This document shows, piece by piece, positions 39,490 through 49,832 of a stretch of 64,000 nucleotides of DNA (positions within the stretch are counted from its first letter, which is position 1; each line of letters begins with the position of its first letter). Origin of the DNA: Corynebacterium confusum (GTDB lineage Bacteria > Actinomycetota > Actinomycetes > Mycobacteriales > Mycobacteriaceae); the NCBI RefSeq assembly GCF_030408715.1, contig NZ_CP047202.1, forward strand, positions 1,328,294 through 1,392,293, read 5' to 3'. Position numbers and translations under genes: made by a program. Below the pieces are notes generated by a model. That model was given only the letters and a program-made list of their open reading frames with translations, did no database searches and was not told the origin of the DNA.

Positions 39490-41556
39490 TTAGCGGGCCT
39501 GCAGGCCGTCGAAGACGGTCTGGGCTAGCTTCGGGCCAAAGCCCTTGACCTCAGCGATTTCCTCGACGGAGGCCTGCTTGAGCTTCTTGACGGAACCGAA
39601 ATGATTGACCAGGTCCTTGCGCCGTTGCGGTCCGAGCCCCGGGATGGCATCCAGCACCGACGAGCGCATCCGCGCCGAGCGCTGCTGCCGGTGGTAGGTA
39701 ATGGCAAAGCGGTGGGCCTCGTCGCGGATCTGCTGCAGCAGGTAGAGCGCCTGCGAGTTGCGCGGCAGGATCACCGGCTCGTCGTCGCCGGGCACCCAGA
39801 TCTCCTCCAGGCGCTTGGCCAGGCCCACGAGCACGACGTCGTTGATGCCCAGCTCGTCGAAGACCTCATGGGCCGCGGCCACCTGGGGCGTGCCGCCGTC
39901 GACGATGAACAGCTGCGGCGGGTAGGCAAAGCGGCGCCCGGCCTCCGCGGATTCCTCCACGATCTGCTCGTCGGAGAAGGTCTGCTCCTCCGACTCCTCG
40001 TCCGGGTTGGCCAGCTTGTCCACGTGGTGGCGCTTGAAGCGGCGGCGGGTGACCTCCGCAATCGAGCCGACGTCGTCGGAGCGGCCGTCGCCGGCCGCTT
40101 CCTTGATGCGGTAACGCCGGTAGTCCGACTTCCGTGGCAGGCCGTCCTCGAAGACCACGAGGGAGGCCACCACGTCGGTGCCCTGGATGTGGGAGATATC
40201 CGTGCACTCGATGCGCAGGGGCGCCTGCTCCATACCCAGGGCTTCCTGGATGTCCTGCAGCGCGGCCGAACGGGCGGTCAGATCGCCCACGCGCTTGAGC
40301 TTGTGCTGGCGCAGGGCGTCCTTGGCGTTGCGCGCGACCGTCTCCATCAGGGCGCGCTTGTCCCCGCGTTGCGGCACGCGCAGATCCACCCGGGCCCCGC
40401 GCAGCTCCTCCAGCAGCTGCTTGACCTCCGCGTTCTCGGCCGGCGGGCGCTGGACCAGAATTTCCGGAGGGACCACCTTGACCGTGCGCGACTTCGCGTG
40501 GGATTCCTGGTCGACGCCGCGGCGCGGCACGCCCAGGTCGATGGCCGCGTCCTCGGCGGCCTCCTGCTTCTCGCGCTCCACGGCGTCGGCATAGAACTGG
40601 ATGAGGAAGTTCTGGATGAGCGCCGGCAGCGCCGGGTCCTCCTCCCCCTCGACGACCGTCTCTGTGCTGGCCTGGTCCCCGACCTTCTCCACGACCCAGC
40701 CGCGCTGGCCGCGGATGCGCCCGTCGCGCACGTGGAAGATCTGCACCGCGGCCTCGAGTTCGTCGGTGTGGAAGGCGATAAGATCGGCGTCCGTGCCGTC
40801 GCTGAAGACGACGGCCTGCTGCTCCATGATCTTGTTGATAGCGCCCAGGTCGTCCCGCAGGCGCGCGGCCCGTTCGAATTCCAGGTTGGCCGAGGCTTCT
40901 TCCATCTCCTGGGTGAGCTGGCGGGTCACCGGGGCGGTGTTGCCGTTCATGAAGGAGACCAGGCGCTTAACCGTAGCGCGGTGCTCGTCCTCGCTGACGC
41001 GGCCGATGCACGGGGCATCGCACTTGCCGATATAGCCCAGCAGGCAGGGTCGGCCGAGCGCCTCGTGGCGGTTGAACACGCCCTTGGTGCAGGTGCGCAT
41101 GGGGAACACGCGGGTGAGCAGGTCCAGGGTCTCGCGCACGGCCCACGCGTGCGAGTAGGGGCCAAAATAGCGCACGCCCTTGCGCCGCGGACCGCGGTAG
41201 AAAAACGCACGGGGGAAGCGCTCGCCCACCGAAACCGCGAGCATCGGGTAGGTCTTGTCATCGCGGTACATGACGTTGAACCGCGGGTCGAAGCGCTTAA
41301 TCCAGGTGTATTCGAGCTGGAGCGCTTCCACCTCGCTGGCCACCACGGTCCATTCCACCGACGCCGCGGTCAGCACCATCTGGCGGGTGCGCGGGTGCAG
41401 CTGCGTGATGTCCTGGAAGTAGTTGGACAGCCGGGCCCGCAGGTTCTTCGCCTTGCCCACGTAGACGACGCGGCGATTTTCGTCTCGGAACTTATAGACC
41501 CCCGGTTCCGTGGGGATGGTTCCGGGGGCCGGCCGATAGGTAGTTGGATCAGCCAC
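39490..41556 (-). CDS. uvrC: Excinuclease ABC subunit C
   Basis: UvrC makes both incisions in nucleotide excision repair. It has 688 residues. The GIY-YIG nuclease is at the N-terminus ([24 protein letters not shown]), then a Cys-containing region [17 protein letters not shown], the UVR motif [19 protein letters not shown], the RNase H-like nuclease around [21 protein letters not shown], and the helix-hairpin-helix tail [20 protein letters not shown]. It lies upstream of rapZ, 47 bp away. Confidence 0.97.
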   Translation of the reverse strand: MADPTTYRPAPGTIPTEPGVYKFRDENRRVVYVGKAKNLRARLSNYFQDITQLHPRTRQMVLTAASVEWTVVASEVEALQLEYTWIKRFDPRFNVMYRDDKTYPMLAVSVGERFPRAFFYRGPRRKGVRYFGPYSHAWAVRETLDLLTRVFPMRTCTKGVFNRHEALGRPCLLGYIGKCDAPCIGRVSEDEHRATVKRLVSFMNGNTAPVTRQLTQEMEEASANLEFERAARLRDDLGAINKIMEQQAVVFSDGTDADLIAFHTDELEAAVQIFHVRDGRIRGQRGWVVEKVGDQASTETVVEGEEDPALPALIQNFLIQFYADAVEREKQEAAEDAAIDLGVPRRGVDQESHAKSRTVKVVPPEILVQRPPAENAEVKQLLEELRGARVDLRVPQRGDKRALMETVARNAKDALRQHKLKRVGDLTARSAALQDIQEALGMEQAPLRIECTDISHIQGTDVVASLVVFEDGLPRKSDYRRYRIKEAAGDGRSDDVGSIAEVTRRRFKRHHVDKLANPDEESEEQTFSDEQIVEESAEAGRRFAYPPQLFIVDGGTPQVAAAHEVFDELGINDVVLVGLAKRLEEIWVPGDDEPVILPRNSQALYLLQQIRDEAHRFAITYHRQQRSARMRSSVLDAIPGLGPQRRKDLVNHFGSVKKLKQASVEEIAEVKGFGPKLAQTVFDGLQAR

Positions 41557-41564
41557 AGCGGCGC

Positions 41565-42104
41565 CTAATCCTGCGGCATGTAGCGGGCTTCCAGGGCGCG
41601 GAATTTGTTGACGGAGTCCATAATGGTGGACTTGTCACCGGCCTGCAGGGCCCACATCGGTACGTATTCGAATTCCGGCAGCTCGAGGTGCGCCATGCGC
41701 GCGCCCTCGGGGAAGGACAGGCCGTAGATGACCGCCCACGGGTAGAAGCGGGTGCCCACGATGTTGCGGACCTCTACCCCGTCCTCGTTGGCCCGTACGC
41801 GCGGGCGCGTCAGGATGAGCCAGAACAGGATGGACAGCAGCACGCCCACACCAGGGAAGGCGAACTTGTCAATGGTGGTCACGGTCGCGCCCGTGAACTC
41901 GATGTCCAGGGTTAGGCCCATGAAGATGTGGATTGCCATGACCACGATGACGACGATGACCGCCAGCTTGCGCAGGTACGGGGACTTGACCTCGAGCTCC
42001 CACGGCTTGTTGCTGGTCAGGGCGAAGGGATCGATGCGGGTATAGGCCAGCAACTCCTCTTCGGACAGTTGTGGCTTCGCCGGCTTGCCAGTGCTGTCAG
42101 TCAT
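41565..42104 (-). CDS. PH domain-containing membrane protein
   Basis: This 179-residue protein has two membrane helices, [20 protein letters not shown] and [20 protein letters not shown], and then a bacterial PH-like domain ([24 protein letters not shown] to [22 protein letters not shown]). The position between ribH and uvrC matches Rv1417 of M. tuberculosis. The function is unknown. ATG 42104 overlaps the ribH stop as ATGA, so the two are translationally coupled. Confidence 0.85.
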   Translation of the reverse strand: MTDSTGKPAKPQLSEEELLAYTRIDPFALTSNKPWELEVKSPYLRKLAVIVVIVVMAIHIFMGLTLDIEFTGATVTTIDKFAFPGVGVLLSILFWLILTRPRVRANEDGVEVRNIVGTRFYPWAVIYGLSFPEGARMAHLELPEFEYVPMWALQAGDKSTIMDSVNKFRALEARYMPQD

Positions 42105-42625
42105 CAGTGCTCCACTCCTTTGTCTGCGCCCTCATAGTCTACGTCCGTGCTACCGGATTGGTTAATCGCCCGCAGCTTCACAACGGTGTCAAGCGCCGCC
42201 ACCATGGCCTCGGATCCCTTGTTCTCAGCGGAGCCGGCAAAGCCCGCCCGGTCCACGGCTTGGTCGTGATCGTTGACGGTGAGGATGCCGTTGGCCACCG
42301 GCGTGGACTCATCCAGCGCGATCCGGGTCAGCCCCTGCGTGACGGAGTCGCAGACGTAGTCGAAGTGCGGGGTGCCGCCGCGGATGACACAGCCGAGCGC
42401 CACCACGGCATCGAAACGCCGCGCCGCGGCCTGGACAGCCACGGGGATCTCCAGCGCCCCGACGACCCGGAAGCCCTCGGCGCTCGCGCCGTTGCGTTCG
42501 GCGGCGGCCAGCGCCTCGGCGTGCAACTGATCGCAGATTTCCGCGTTCCAAGTCGCCGTGATAACGGCGACGGAAATCCCGCGCGCATCGACCGAGTCGA
42601 TCGCCGACAAGCCTTCCTTACTCAT
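42104..42625 (-). CDS. ribH: 6,7-dimethyl-8-ribityllumazine synthase
   Basis: Condenses the pyrimidine intermediate with 3,4-dihydroxy-2-butanone 4-phosphate in riboflavin synthesis. It has 173 residues. [20 protein letters not shown] is the substrate-binding N-terminus, [15 protein letters not shown] follows, [19 protein letters not shown] contains the catalytic-site His region, and [20 protein letters not shown] ends it. I chose ATG 42625, preceded by AAAGAGG. Downstream of ribBA in the rib group. Confidence 0.96.
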   Translation of the reverse strand: MSKEGLSAIDSVDARGISVAVITATWNAEICDQLHAEALAAAERNGASAEGFRVVGALEIPVAVQAAARRFDAVVALGCVIRGGTPHFDYVCDSVTQGLTRIALDESTPVANGILTVNDHDQAVDRAGFAGSAENKGSEAMVAALDTVVKLRAINQSGSTDVDYEGADKGVEH

Positions 42626-42712
42626 TTCGGTACCTCTTTCCGGTCGGTGGTCTTTGTGTCGGTGGTGCTGTCTTAGCGGTGGTGCTGCGCCGTGCGCGGC
42701 AGCTGGCACTGC

Positions 42713-43999
42713 CTAGGAGGTGACGCCGTGCTCGGCGTCCCAGGCGGCGACCTGCGGCAGGTCGTGGCCCATCCGGTCGCGCTTGGTGCGCAAGTATTTG
42801 ATGTTGTCTGCGTTCGGCGTGACCTCCAGCGGCTGGTGCGCGCTCACGTCGACGCCGAAGCCGGCCAGCCCCTGGCCCTTGTGCGGGTTGTTGGTCAGCA
42901 GGCGGGCCGAGACGATGCCCAGATCCCGCAGGATCTGCCCCGCCACGGAGTACTCGCGGGCGTCTTCCGGCAGGCCCTGTTCCAGGTTCGCGTCCACGGT
43001 ATCCAAGCCCTGGTCCTGGAGCTGGTAGGCCTGCAGCTTGTGGAGTAAGCCGATGCCGCGGCCCTCGTGTCCGCGCAGGTAGATGACCACGCCGCTGCTA
43101 GCCTCCTGGATGATTTCCAGCGAGCGGTGCAGCTGCTGGCCGCAGTCGCAGCGCCGGGAGGAAAAGACGTCCCCGGTCAAGCACTCCGAGTGGACGCGCA
43201 CGGTGACGTTTTCCGCACCGCGCAGCTGCTCTGGGTCGCCCGCGACGAGAGCCACGTGCTCCTGGCCGTCCACCGCGTGGCGGTAGCCGATGGCGGTAAA
43301 GCGGCCGTAGTCGGTGGGCAGCTGGGTGTCCACGACGCGCTCGACCTGGTTCTCGTGGCGGCGGCGCCACTGGATGAGCTGCTCGATGGAGATCATCGCT
43401 AGGCCGTGCTCGTCGGCAAAGCGGCGCAGCTCCGGCGAGCGCGCCATGTCCGTCGGATCTTCCTCGGAGACGATCTCGCACAGCACGCCAGCCGGGCGCA
43501 GGCCCGCCAGGCGGGCCAGGTCGACCGAGGCCTCCGTGTGGCCCTCGCGCTCCAGCACCCCGCCCGGCCGGGCGGCCAGCGGTACCACGTGGCCGGGGCG
43601 GGTGAAGTCCTGCGTGGTGGATTCCGGATCCGCCAGGCGACGGATGGTTTCGGCGCGGGAGGTCGCGGAGATGCCCGTGGTGCCGGTGGCGGCGTCGACG
43701 GTCACGGTGTAGGCGGTGCCGCGCACGTCCTCGTTGCGCGCGACCATGGGCGGTAAGTTCAGCCGGGCGCAGTCGGCCGGCAGCAGCGGGGCACAGATAT
43801 AGCCGGAGGAATAGCGCACCATGAAAGCGACCAGCTCCGGGGTGGCCAGCTCGGCGGCGAAGATCAGATCGCCCTCGTTTTCTCGGTCCTCGTTATCAAC
43901 CACGACGACGGGCTTGCCGGCCGCGATCTCCGCGATGGCGGTCTCCACCGAATCCAGCCGCACGCTACCCGCGGCCGTCTGCTGCTCCTCAACGCTCAT
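42713..43999 (-). CDS. ribBA: Bifunctional DHBP synthase / GTP cyclohydrolase II RibBA
   Basis: Both entry reactions of riboflavin synthesis are encoded in one 428-residue chain. The N-terminal half, DHBP synthase, shows [20 protein letters not shown] and [17 protein letters not shown] with the [14 protein letters not shown] segment. The C-terminal half, GTP cyclohydrolase II, shows the zinc site [40 protein letters not shown] and [15 protein letters not shown] 43999 overlaps the ribE end by 11 bp with AAGG upstream; TTG 44008 is a possible alternative. Confidence 0.96.
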   Translation of the reverse strand: MSVEEQQTAAGSVRLDSVETAIAEIAAGKPVVVVDNEDRENEGDLIFAAELATPELVAFMVRYSSGYICAPLLPADCARLNLPPMVARNEDVRGTAYTVTVDAATGTTGISATSRAETIRRLADPESTTQDFTRPGHVVPLAARPGGVLEREGHTEASVDLARLAGLRPAGVLCEIVSEEDPTDMARSPELRRFADEHGLAMISIEQLIQWRRRHENQVERVVDTQLPTDYGRFTAIGYRHAVDGQEHVALVAGDPEQLRGAENVTVRVHSECLTGDVFSSRRCDCGQQLHRSLEIIQEASSGVVIYLRGHEGRGIGLLHKLQAYQLQDQGLDTVDANLEQGLPEDAREYSVAGQILRDLGIVSARLLTNNPHKGQGLAGFGVDVSAHQPLEVTPNADNIKYLRTKRDRMGHDLPQVAAWDAEHGVTS

Positions 44000-44633
44000 A
44001 GTGCTCAACCTTAGTCGGGTCGACAGCGCCGCCGGCCTTCGGGTAGGACAGCATATTTTCCACGTATTTTGCCAGGATATCGACTTCCAGGTTCACCACG
44101 TCGCCGGGCGCTAGGTCGCCGTGGGTGGTATCCCGTAGGGTCACCGGGATGAGCGAGACCTCGAACCAGTCCTCGCCGCGGGCGCTGACGGTCAGCGAGG
44201 TGCCGTTGATGGCGATGGAGCCCTTCTCCACCACGTAGCGCGCCAGCTGCTCCGGCAGCTCGAAGCGCAGGACCTCCCAGTGTTCCGAGGGCGTGCGCTC
44301 GACCAGGCGGCTGGTGCCGTCGACGTGGCCTTGCACGATATGGCCGCCCAGCCGCGCCGCCGCCGCCAGGGCCCGCTCCAGGTTCACCCGGTCGCCAACG
44401 CCGAGCTGGCCCAGCGCACTGCGGCTCAGGGATTCCTGCATCACGTCCGCGGCAAAGCCGGTGCGGTCCGCGGTGAGCTCCGCCACGGTCAGGCACACGC
44501 CGTTGACGGCGATCGAATCCCCCAAGCCCGCGTCCTGGACCACGTGCGGGGCGCGAACCCACAGCCGGATGGAATCCCCCAGCTGCTCGAGGGACTCGAC
44601 TGCCCCAGTCTCTTCAATCAAGCCGGTAAACAC
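43989..44633 (-). CDS. ribE: Riboflavin synthase, alpha subunit
   Basis: Dismutates two lumazines to riboflavin. It has 214 residues with two internally repeated barrels. The N-terminal [15 protein letters not shown] is diagnostic. The first repeat has [16 protein letters not shown] and the second [35 protein letters not shown] lies between them. GTG 44633 starts the family N-terminus; AAGGAG lies about 12 nt upstream. It overlaps ribBA, so the two are coupled. Called ribC in some naming schemes. Confidence 0.96.
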   Translation of the reverse strand: MFTGLIEETGAVESLEQLGDSIRLWVRAPHVVQDAGLGDSIAVNGVCLTVAELTADRTGFAADVMQESLSRSALGQLGVGDRVNLERALAAAARLGGHIVQGHVDGTSRLVERTPSEHWEVLRFELPEQLARYVVEKGSIAINGTSLTVSARGEDWFEVSLIPVTLRDTTHGDLAPGDVVNLEVDILAKYVENMLSYPKAGGAVDPTKVEHYER

Positions 44634-44716
44634 TTCTGGTGCGTATCTCCTTCGCCGTGCTCTGCGGCGCTCACGGCGTCTGCGTCTTCGTTCGTTCTAA
44701 AAGGTATTCAGTTGTG

Positions 44717-45769
44717 CTAGAGCTTCATGCTCTCCAACGCCGCGTCGCTGGTGACGTATTCCACCAGGACGTCTTCGCCCAGCTGGCGGGTACCCAGGTG
44801 GTGGAAGCGCGGGGCGTCCGCCAGGGTGTCGACCAGCGGGTGGGCCAGGATGCCGAGCCCCTCGCCCAGCAGCACCGGCGAAATATAGGCGTTGATGGCG
44901 TCCACGTAGCCGCCGTAGAACAGGGCGCTGGCCAGCCCGGCCCCGCCCTCGACGAGCACGTCGCGCACCCCGTCGTCATACATTTCATCCATGGCCTCTT
45001 CGAGGTCGCCGTACTGGGTATAACCCAGCTCCCGGAGGTTGGTCGACGCCGGGCCCGCGGCGCGCAGATCGCGCTTGCCGATGACCACGCGTCGCGGCTG
45101 GTTCTCGTAGAGGCTGCCGTCGGCCCGCCGCGCGGTCAGCGAGGGGTTATCCGCGAGTGCCGTGCCGGTGCCGACCACGATCGCGTCGCGGTGAGCGCGA
45201 TCGCGGTGTGCGTACTCGCGGGCGGCGGTGCCGGTGATCCACTGGCTGGTCCCGTCGGCCGCGGCGGTGTACCCGTCCAGGGTCTGGGCGAATTTCACGG
45301 TCACGTGCGGACGCTTCAGGCGCACCGAGGTCAGCCACGAGACCACGGCGTCCCGGGTGCGCAGGGCCGCCGGCACGTCCCGCTTTTCGACCTCGATGCC
45401 GTGCTGGCGCAGGGCCTCGGCGCCGCCGGCCGCGCCGGTGGGATCCGCGTGCAGGTAGATAACGCGCGCCACCCGGGCATCGATAAGCGCCTGCGCGCAC
45501 GGGCCGGTGCGCCCAGTGTGGTTGCACGGCTCCAGGGTCACGACCACGGTGCTGCCGGCCGCGGCCTCGCCCGCCGCGCGTAAGGCCACGACCTCCGCGT
45601 GGTCACTGCCGGCCGGCTGCGTGGCTCCCTCGCCGACGATTTCGCCGTTCGCGCCGAGCACGACCGCGCCCACCGGCGGGTTCGGGCTGGTCGTCCCCCT
45701 CACGCCGGCGCCCAATTCGATTGCTCGTTCAATGGCGCGGCCGATGCCCGCTGCGAGTCCTTCTGGCAT
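44717..45769 (-). CDS. ribD: Riboflavin biosynthesis deaminase/reductase RibD
   Basis: Performs two steps: deamination of the pyrimidine and reduction of its ribosyl chain. This 350-residue protein has the zinc deaminase motifs HAEVVALRAAGEAA and TLEPCNHTGRTGPCAQAL at about residues 60-105. The reductase domain contains VTVKFAQTLDGYTAAADGTS, DAIVVGTGTALADNPSLT and RDVLVEGGAGLASAL. I chose ATG 45769, preceded by AAAGGAA. First rib gene in the leftward order, 102 bp after rpe. No FMN riboswitch was found upstream. Confidence 0.95.
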   Translation of the reverse strand: MPEGLAAGIGRAIERAIELGAGVRGTTSPNPPVGAVVLGANGEIVGEGATQPAGSDHAEVVALRAAGEAAAGSTVVVTLEPCNHTGRTGPCAQALIDARVARVIYLHADPTGAAGGAEALRQHGIEVEKRDVPAALRTRDAVVSWLTSVRLKRPHVTVKFAQTLDGYTAAADGTSQWITGTAAREYAHRDRAHRDAIVVGTGTALADNPSLTARRADGSLYENQPRRVVIGKRDLRAAGPASTNLRELGYTQYGDLEEAMDEMYDDGVRDVLVEGGAGLASALFYGGYVDAINAYISPVLLGEGLGILAHPLVDTLADAPRFHHLGTRQLGEDVLVEYVTSDAALESMKL

Positions 45770-45871
45770 GCGATTCCTTTCCAAAAAGTCTGTGTTCTTC
45801 GCCTTTTTGCGGCCCAGCCCGGCGGCTGCGTGCGTGGTAGATGAATGGGTACGCGGTAGGTGGCTGTCTTA

Positions 45872-46549
45872 CTAAGAGGCGGCGGCTTGGGTGGCGGCCG
45901 CACGCAGGTCGTCGACGGCTTGGCCCGGGTCGGCGTGCTTGAAGACGGCGGAGCCGGCCACGAAGGCATCAACCCCGGCCGCGGCGGCCTCCGAGATGGT
46001 CGTGGCGTCGATGCCGCCGTCTATCTCGATGAGGGTCACCAGGCCGCGCTCGTCGATAGCCGCGCGGAGCGCACGGGCCTTGTCCAGCATTTCCGGCATG
46101 AACTTCTGGCCGCCGAAGCCGGGCTCAACGCTCATGACCAGGACCAGGTCGATATCCTCCAAGATCTCCAGCCAGGGTTCGATGGGAGTGTCCGGCTTGA
46201 TGGAAATTCCGGCCATTACCCCCTGGCTGCGCAGATCGCGGGCCAGCTCCACCACGGCGGCCGTGCTCTCCATGGCCTCGACGTGGAAGATCACGCAATC
46301 GGCGCCGGCCTCGATATAGGTCTGCGCCCACTTCTCGGGGTGCTCGATCATCAGGTGCACGTCCAGGTGCTGGCCGGTCAGGCCGTTGACCGTGGAGGTG
46401 ATACCCGGGCCAAAGGACAGGTTGGGGACGAAGTGGCCATCCATGATGTCCACGTGGATCCAATCCGCGTTGGAAATAGCGGCGATCTGCTGGCCGAGCC
46501 GCGAGAAATCCGCGGCCAGGATGGACGGCGAAATGATCGGTGCTGACAT
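45872..46549 (-). CDS. rpe: Ribulose-phosphate 3-epimerase
   Basis: Interconverts ribulose 5-phosphate and xylulose 5-phosphate. It has 225 residues. Seen are ISPSILAADFSRLGQQ, the metal-site segment DWIHVDIMDGHFVPNLSFGP, HLMIEHPEKW, VLVMSVEPGFGGQKFMPEML, LIEIDGGIDATT and VDAFVAGSAVF. It sits between rsmB and ribD; its substrate is also a RibBA precursor, which fits the location. Confidence 0.97.
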   Translation of the reverse strand: MSAPIISPSILAADFSRLGQQIAAISNADWIHVDIMDGHFVPNLSFGPGITSTVNGLTGQHLDVHLMIEHPEKWAQTYIEAGADCVIFHVEAMESTAAVVELARDLRSQGVMAGISIKPDTPIEPWLEILEDIDLVLVMSVEPGFGGQKFMPEMLDKARALRAAIDERGLVTLIEIDGGIDATTISEAAAAGVDAFVAGSAVFKHADPGQAVDDLRAAATQAAAS

Positions 46550-46559
46550 GTCTACTATC

Positions 46560-48176
46560 CTACGTGTCCTTGCGGCGCAGGGCCGCGAAGAACATCGCGT
46601 CCGTGCCGTGCCGGTGCGGCCACATCTGGACCGATTTTTCCTCGCCCACGTCGGTCATTGCCTCCGGCAGGAGCGCGTGCGCGTCCTCCTCCACGGCGCC
46701 CAGCTGCGCGACGGCCTTGTCCACGATTGAGCGCGTCTCGCGCAAATCCGGCGAGCACGTCGAATAAATAAGGATGCCGCCCGGACGGAGCAGCTCCAGC
46801 CCGGAGCGCAGCAGCTCGAACTGCAGGCGGCTCAGCTCGGCCAGGTCGGCCTCCTCCTTGCGCCAGCGGGCCTCTGGGCGGCGGCGCAGGGCGCCCAACC
46901 CGGAGCACGGCGCGTCCACGAGCACGCGGTCGTAGCCGGGTTCGAGGCCCGGATCGCGGCCGTCGGCGACGTGGACCCGCACCGGCAGGTCCCCGGCGGT
47001 GCGGTCGATGAGCTTGGCGCGGTGCTCGCTGACCTCGACAGCGTCCACCTTCGCGCCCTCGATGCGCGCGAGCGCGCCCATGAGCGCCGCCTTGCCGCCC
47101 GGGCCGGCGCACAGGTCCAGCCAACGGCCGTGATCCTCCCCGCTGACCTCGGCCTCGACGACGGCCCGGGCGATGAGCTGGGAACCCTCGTCCTGGACGG
47201 CGGCCATGCGCTCCTTCACCGGCTCCAGGTCCGCCGGGTCGCCGTGTTCCAAGTAGACCGCGTAGGGCGAGTAGCGCCCCTGCTCGCAACCGGTCATCAG
47301 CGCGAGTTCTTCGGCGGTGATTTCGCCGGGGCGCGCCACCAGGTGCACCACGGGGCGCTCGGAGTCCGCGGCTAGCGCGGCAGGCAGCTCCTCGCGTCCG
47401 ACCACGCAGGCGAAGGAACGGGCGATCCACTCCGGGTGGGCGTGCTCGAAGGCCAGGCGGGCGACCTCGTCGTCTGGGGCCAGCAGGTTGATCCAGTCCT
47501 CGCGGCCGCGGCGGGTCACCGAGCGCATGATGCCGTTGGCAAAGCCCTTGGCCTTGGTCTTCCCTGCCGCCTCGACCAGACGCACGGTGGTATCCACCGC
47601 GGCGTGATCCTCGACCCGGGTGTAGAGCACCTGGTAGACGCCCATGCGCAGGGCGTCGAGCACGGCCGGCGCTATCGCCGACAGCTCGCGGCTCGAGCAC
47701 CGCGCGATAACCGCGTCTACCACGCCCTCGGCGCGTAGGGTGCCGTAGGCAATCTCGGTGGCAAAGGCGGCGTCGCGGCCGCTGAGGTTGTGCTCCCGCA
47801 GCGCCCGCGGCAGGATGAGGTTCGCGAAAGCGCCCTCCTGGTGCACGCGCTGCAGAGTCTCCAGCGCCACCGCGCGCGGCAAGTCCAGGCCGGCCTGCTT
47901 CGCGGCCTGCGCCAGGGAGGCCGCCTGCGCGCGCTCGTTCAGGCGCTGCCCGCTGTTGGCCCGCCCGGGACGACGGGACGAGCCGGCGTTGGCGTCGCCG
48001 CGTCCCTGCCGGTGGCCGCGGTTGTCTCGGTTATCGCGGAAATTCTTCCCGCCGCGGGAATTGCGCCCGCCGCCCTGGCCTCGATTATGCGCGCCACGAC
48101 TCTGGCCGGCTCCCTGGGTGGGCTTGTTCTTCGGCTTGTCTCCCGACTTCGAGCGGGAACGGAAACCACCACTCAT
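46560..48176 (-). CDS. rsmB: 16S rRNA m5C methyltransferase RsmB/Sun family, with RG-rich N-terminus
   Basis: Methylates a cytosine of 16S rRNA with SAM. This 538-residue protein starts with about 75 residues of Arg-Gly-Asn-Ser low-complexity sequence (for example RDNRDNRGHRQGRGD), probably disordered and RNA-binding. A NusB-like domain follows, LPRAVALETLQRVHQEGAF to LRMGVYQVLYTRVEDHAAV. The methyltransferase has WLDLCAGPGGKAALMGAL, VLVDAPCSGLGALRRRPEAR with the catalytic Cys, and LIYSTCSPDLRE. Its ATG overlaps the fmt stop. Confidence 0.94.
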   Translation of the reverse strand: MSGGFRSRSKSGDKPKNKPTQGAGQSRGAHNRGQGGGRNSRGGKNFRDNRDNRGHRQGRGDANAGSSRRPGRANSGQRLNERAQAASLAQAAKQAGLDLPRAVALETLQRVHQEGAFANLILPRALREHNLSGRDAAFATEIAYGTLRAEGVVDAVIARCSSRELSAIAPAVLDALRMGVYQVLYTRVEDHAAVDTTVRLVEAAGKTKAKGFANGIMRSVTRRGREDWINLLAPDDEVARLAFEHAHPEWIARSFACVVGREELPAALAADSERPVVHLVARPGEITAEELALMTGCEQGRYSPYAVYLEHGDPADLEPVKERMAAVQDEGSQLIARAVVEAEVSGEDHGRWLDLCAGPGGKAALMGALARIEGAKVDAVEVSEHRAKLIDRTAGDLPVRVHVADGRDPGLEPGYDRVLVDAPCSGLGALRRRPEARWRKEEADLAELSRLQFELLRSGLELLRPGGILIYSTCSPDLRETRSIVDKAVAQLGAVEEDAHALLPEAMTDVGEEKSVQMWPHRHGTDAMFFAALRRKDT

Positions 48177-49144
48177 TCGAAGACCACCTTCCCATCGTTC
48201 TGGTTCAGGCCCCGGGCCCAGGCCGCGGCCTCCATCATCTTCTTTCCCGGCGGCTGGATGTTGCCCAGCTGCACCACGCCGCTACCGGTGCCGACGAAGA
48301 CGGCGTCCTTGGCCACGTGCAGCTCGCCCGGCTGCAGCTGTTCCAGCTGGTCACTGTCCGGGCGGGCGTCGCCGTCCAGGCGGACGGGTGTCAGCGGCCC
48401 CAGCTTGACGCGCTTGTAGCCCCACAGCGTCCACGCGCCCGGGGCCGGGGTGTGAGCGCGCACGGTGCGGTCGATGGCAAAGGCCGGGTCCTGCCAGCAA
48501 ATGCGGGCATCGTCCTTGGAGATCTTGGCGGCGTAGGTCGCCTCCCCCTCCTGGGCGCGCGGCGCGGCCTCGCCGCTGTCCAACAGGTCCATCGTGGCCA
48601 CCAGCAGGTCGCCGCCGGTATAGGCCAGCCGGGTCAGCAGATCATCGGCGGTGTCGGTGGGCTGGATTTCCTCCGTGACGGTGCCGAGAATCTCGCCGGT
48701 ATCCAGCCCCTCGTCGATCCGGAAGGTCGTCACCCCCGTGATGTCGTCCCCGGCCGCGATGGCGGCCTGGACCGGCGCCGCGCCCCGCCAGGCGGGCAGG
48801 AGGGAAAAGTGCAGGTTGACCCAGCCGTGCGGGGCCACGCCCAGCAGGTCCGGGGTGATCAGGTTGCCGTAGGCCACGACCGGGATGGCCGCGGGAGCCA
48901 GCTCGATGAGCCGGCGGCGCAGCTCCTGACCGTCCTCGGTGCCCGGCTTCAGGGTCGTGGGCGTGAGTACCTCAATGCCGTGGCTTTCCGCGCAGGCCTT
49001 GACCGGGCTGGGGTGCAGGCTCCGCCCGCGCCCGCGGCGCGCGTCCGGCCGCGTGATAACGGCTACGACCTCGTGCTCCGATGCAATGAGCTTTTCTAAG
49101 GCAACCACTGCCGGCTCTGGTGTCCCGGCAAAAACAATTCGCAT
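48173..49144 (-). CDS. fmt: Methionyl-tRNA formyltransferase
   Basis: Formylates initiator Met-tRNA using 10-formyl-tetrahydrofolate. It has 323 residues. MRIVFAGTPEPAVVALEKL is the N-terminus, PVVAYGNLITPDLL precedes the catalytic block WVNLHFSLLPAWRGAAPVQA with Asn and His, and GVTTFRIDEGLDTGEILG carries the conserved Asp. The C-terminal tRNA-binding barrel ends LGNIQPPGKKMMEA. It is read with def upstream and rsmB overlapping downstream. Confidence 0.97.
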   Translation of the reverse strand: MRIVFAGTPEPAVVALEKLIASEHEVVAVITRPDARRGRGRSLHPSPVKACAESHGIEVLTPTTLKPGTEDGQELRRRLIELAPAAIPVVAYGNLITPDLLGVAPHGWVNLHFSLLPAWRGAAPVQAAIAAGDDITGVTTFRIDEGLDTGEILGTVTEEIQPTDTADDLLTRLAYTGGDLLVATMDLLDSGEAAPRAQEGEATYAAKISKDDARICWQDPAFAIDRTVRAHTPAPGAWTLWGYKRVKLGPLTPVRLDGDARPDSDQLEQLQPGELHVAKDAVFVGTGSGVVQLGNIQPPGKKMMEAAAWARGLNQNDGKVVFE

Positions 49145-49266
49145 GACGGTTAGGCCCTCGTCCTTCCCAATTGACCTCTCGCTCCCCGCTTCCCGCGGCC
49201 TGACCGGGAGACCCGGTTAACCTTTGCGTTCAGCGTTGTCTCCCTCATGATACGGATCCGCTCTCA

Positions 49267-49797
49267 CTATCGGTTAAACCAGTCCGCGGAGCGAATGGCC
49301 ACCATCGCCTCCCGGCGTTCCTCGGTGCTCAGGTGCGCCAAGAACAACACCCCATCCAGGTGATCGGACTCGTGCTGGATGCAGCGGGCTAGCAACCCGC
49401 CGGCGAGCAGAGATACCCGCCGGCCCCACTCGTCCGAGCCGCTGACTACCACCCGCTCGTGGCGCGGCACGGTGCCGGGCACCCCGGGGATGGACAGGCA
49501 GCCTTCGCGCCCGGGCACCAGTGGTGCGGCTTGCCCGTCGGCGCCGCGGCCCACCGGGGACCAAGAAGGATTGACCAGCACGCCGCGGCGGCGCCCGCCG
49601 CCATCCGGGCAGTCGTAGACGAAGACCCGCTGGGTCACGCCCACCTGGTTGGCGGCCAGCCCGACGCCGCCGGCATCATCCATGGTTTCGAGCATGTCCC
49701 GGGCCAGCGTGCGTAGCCCCGGGCCGAAGGTGGTCACCGCGTCCGCCGCGGTGTTGAGCACGGGATCGCCGAAGAGGCGGATCTGTCGCAACGTCAT
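49267..49797 (-). CDS. def: Peptide deformylase
   Basis: A metalloenzyme that removes the N-formyl group from new proteins, the counterpart of fmt. It has 176 residues. The three motifs are GVGLAAN (44-50), EGCLS (98-102, the Cys binds metal) and HESDH (142-146). It lies 122 bp upstream of fmt in transcription order, and priA is 35 bp further upstream. Confidence 0.97.
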   Translation of the reverse strand: MTLRQIRLFGDPVLNTAADAVTTFGPGLRTLARDMLETMDDAGGVGLAANQVGVTQRVFVYDCPDGGGRRRGVLVNPSWSPVGRGADGQAAPLVPGREGCLSIPGVPGTVPRHERVVVSGSDEWGRRVSLLAGGLLARCIQHESDHLDGVLFLAHLSTEERREAMVAIRSADWFNR

Positions 49798-49832
49798 GGT
49801 CGTTGTCCCTTTCTGGCGGCTAACACGCCGCT

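Noticed and set aside
39601..41568. 655-residue open frame opposite uvrC
   Set aside because: Shadow of uvrC caused by high GC; no motifs, no ribosome site, and uvrC is full length with all domains.
45770..45871. FMN riboswitch upstream of ribD
   Set aside because: The conserved RFN-element blocks were not found in this gap or in the 44634-44716 gap before ribE.
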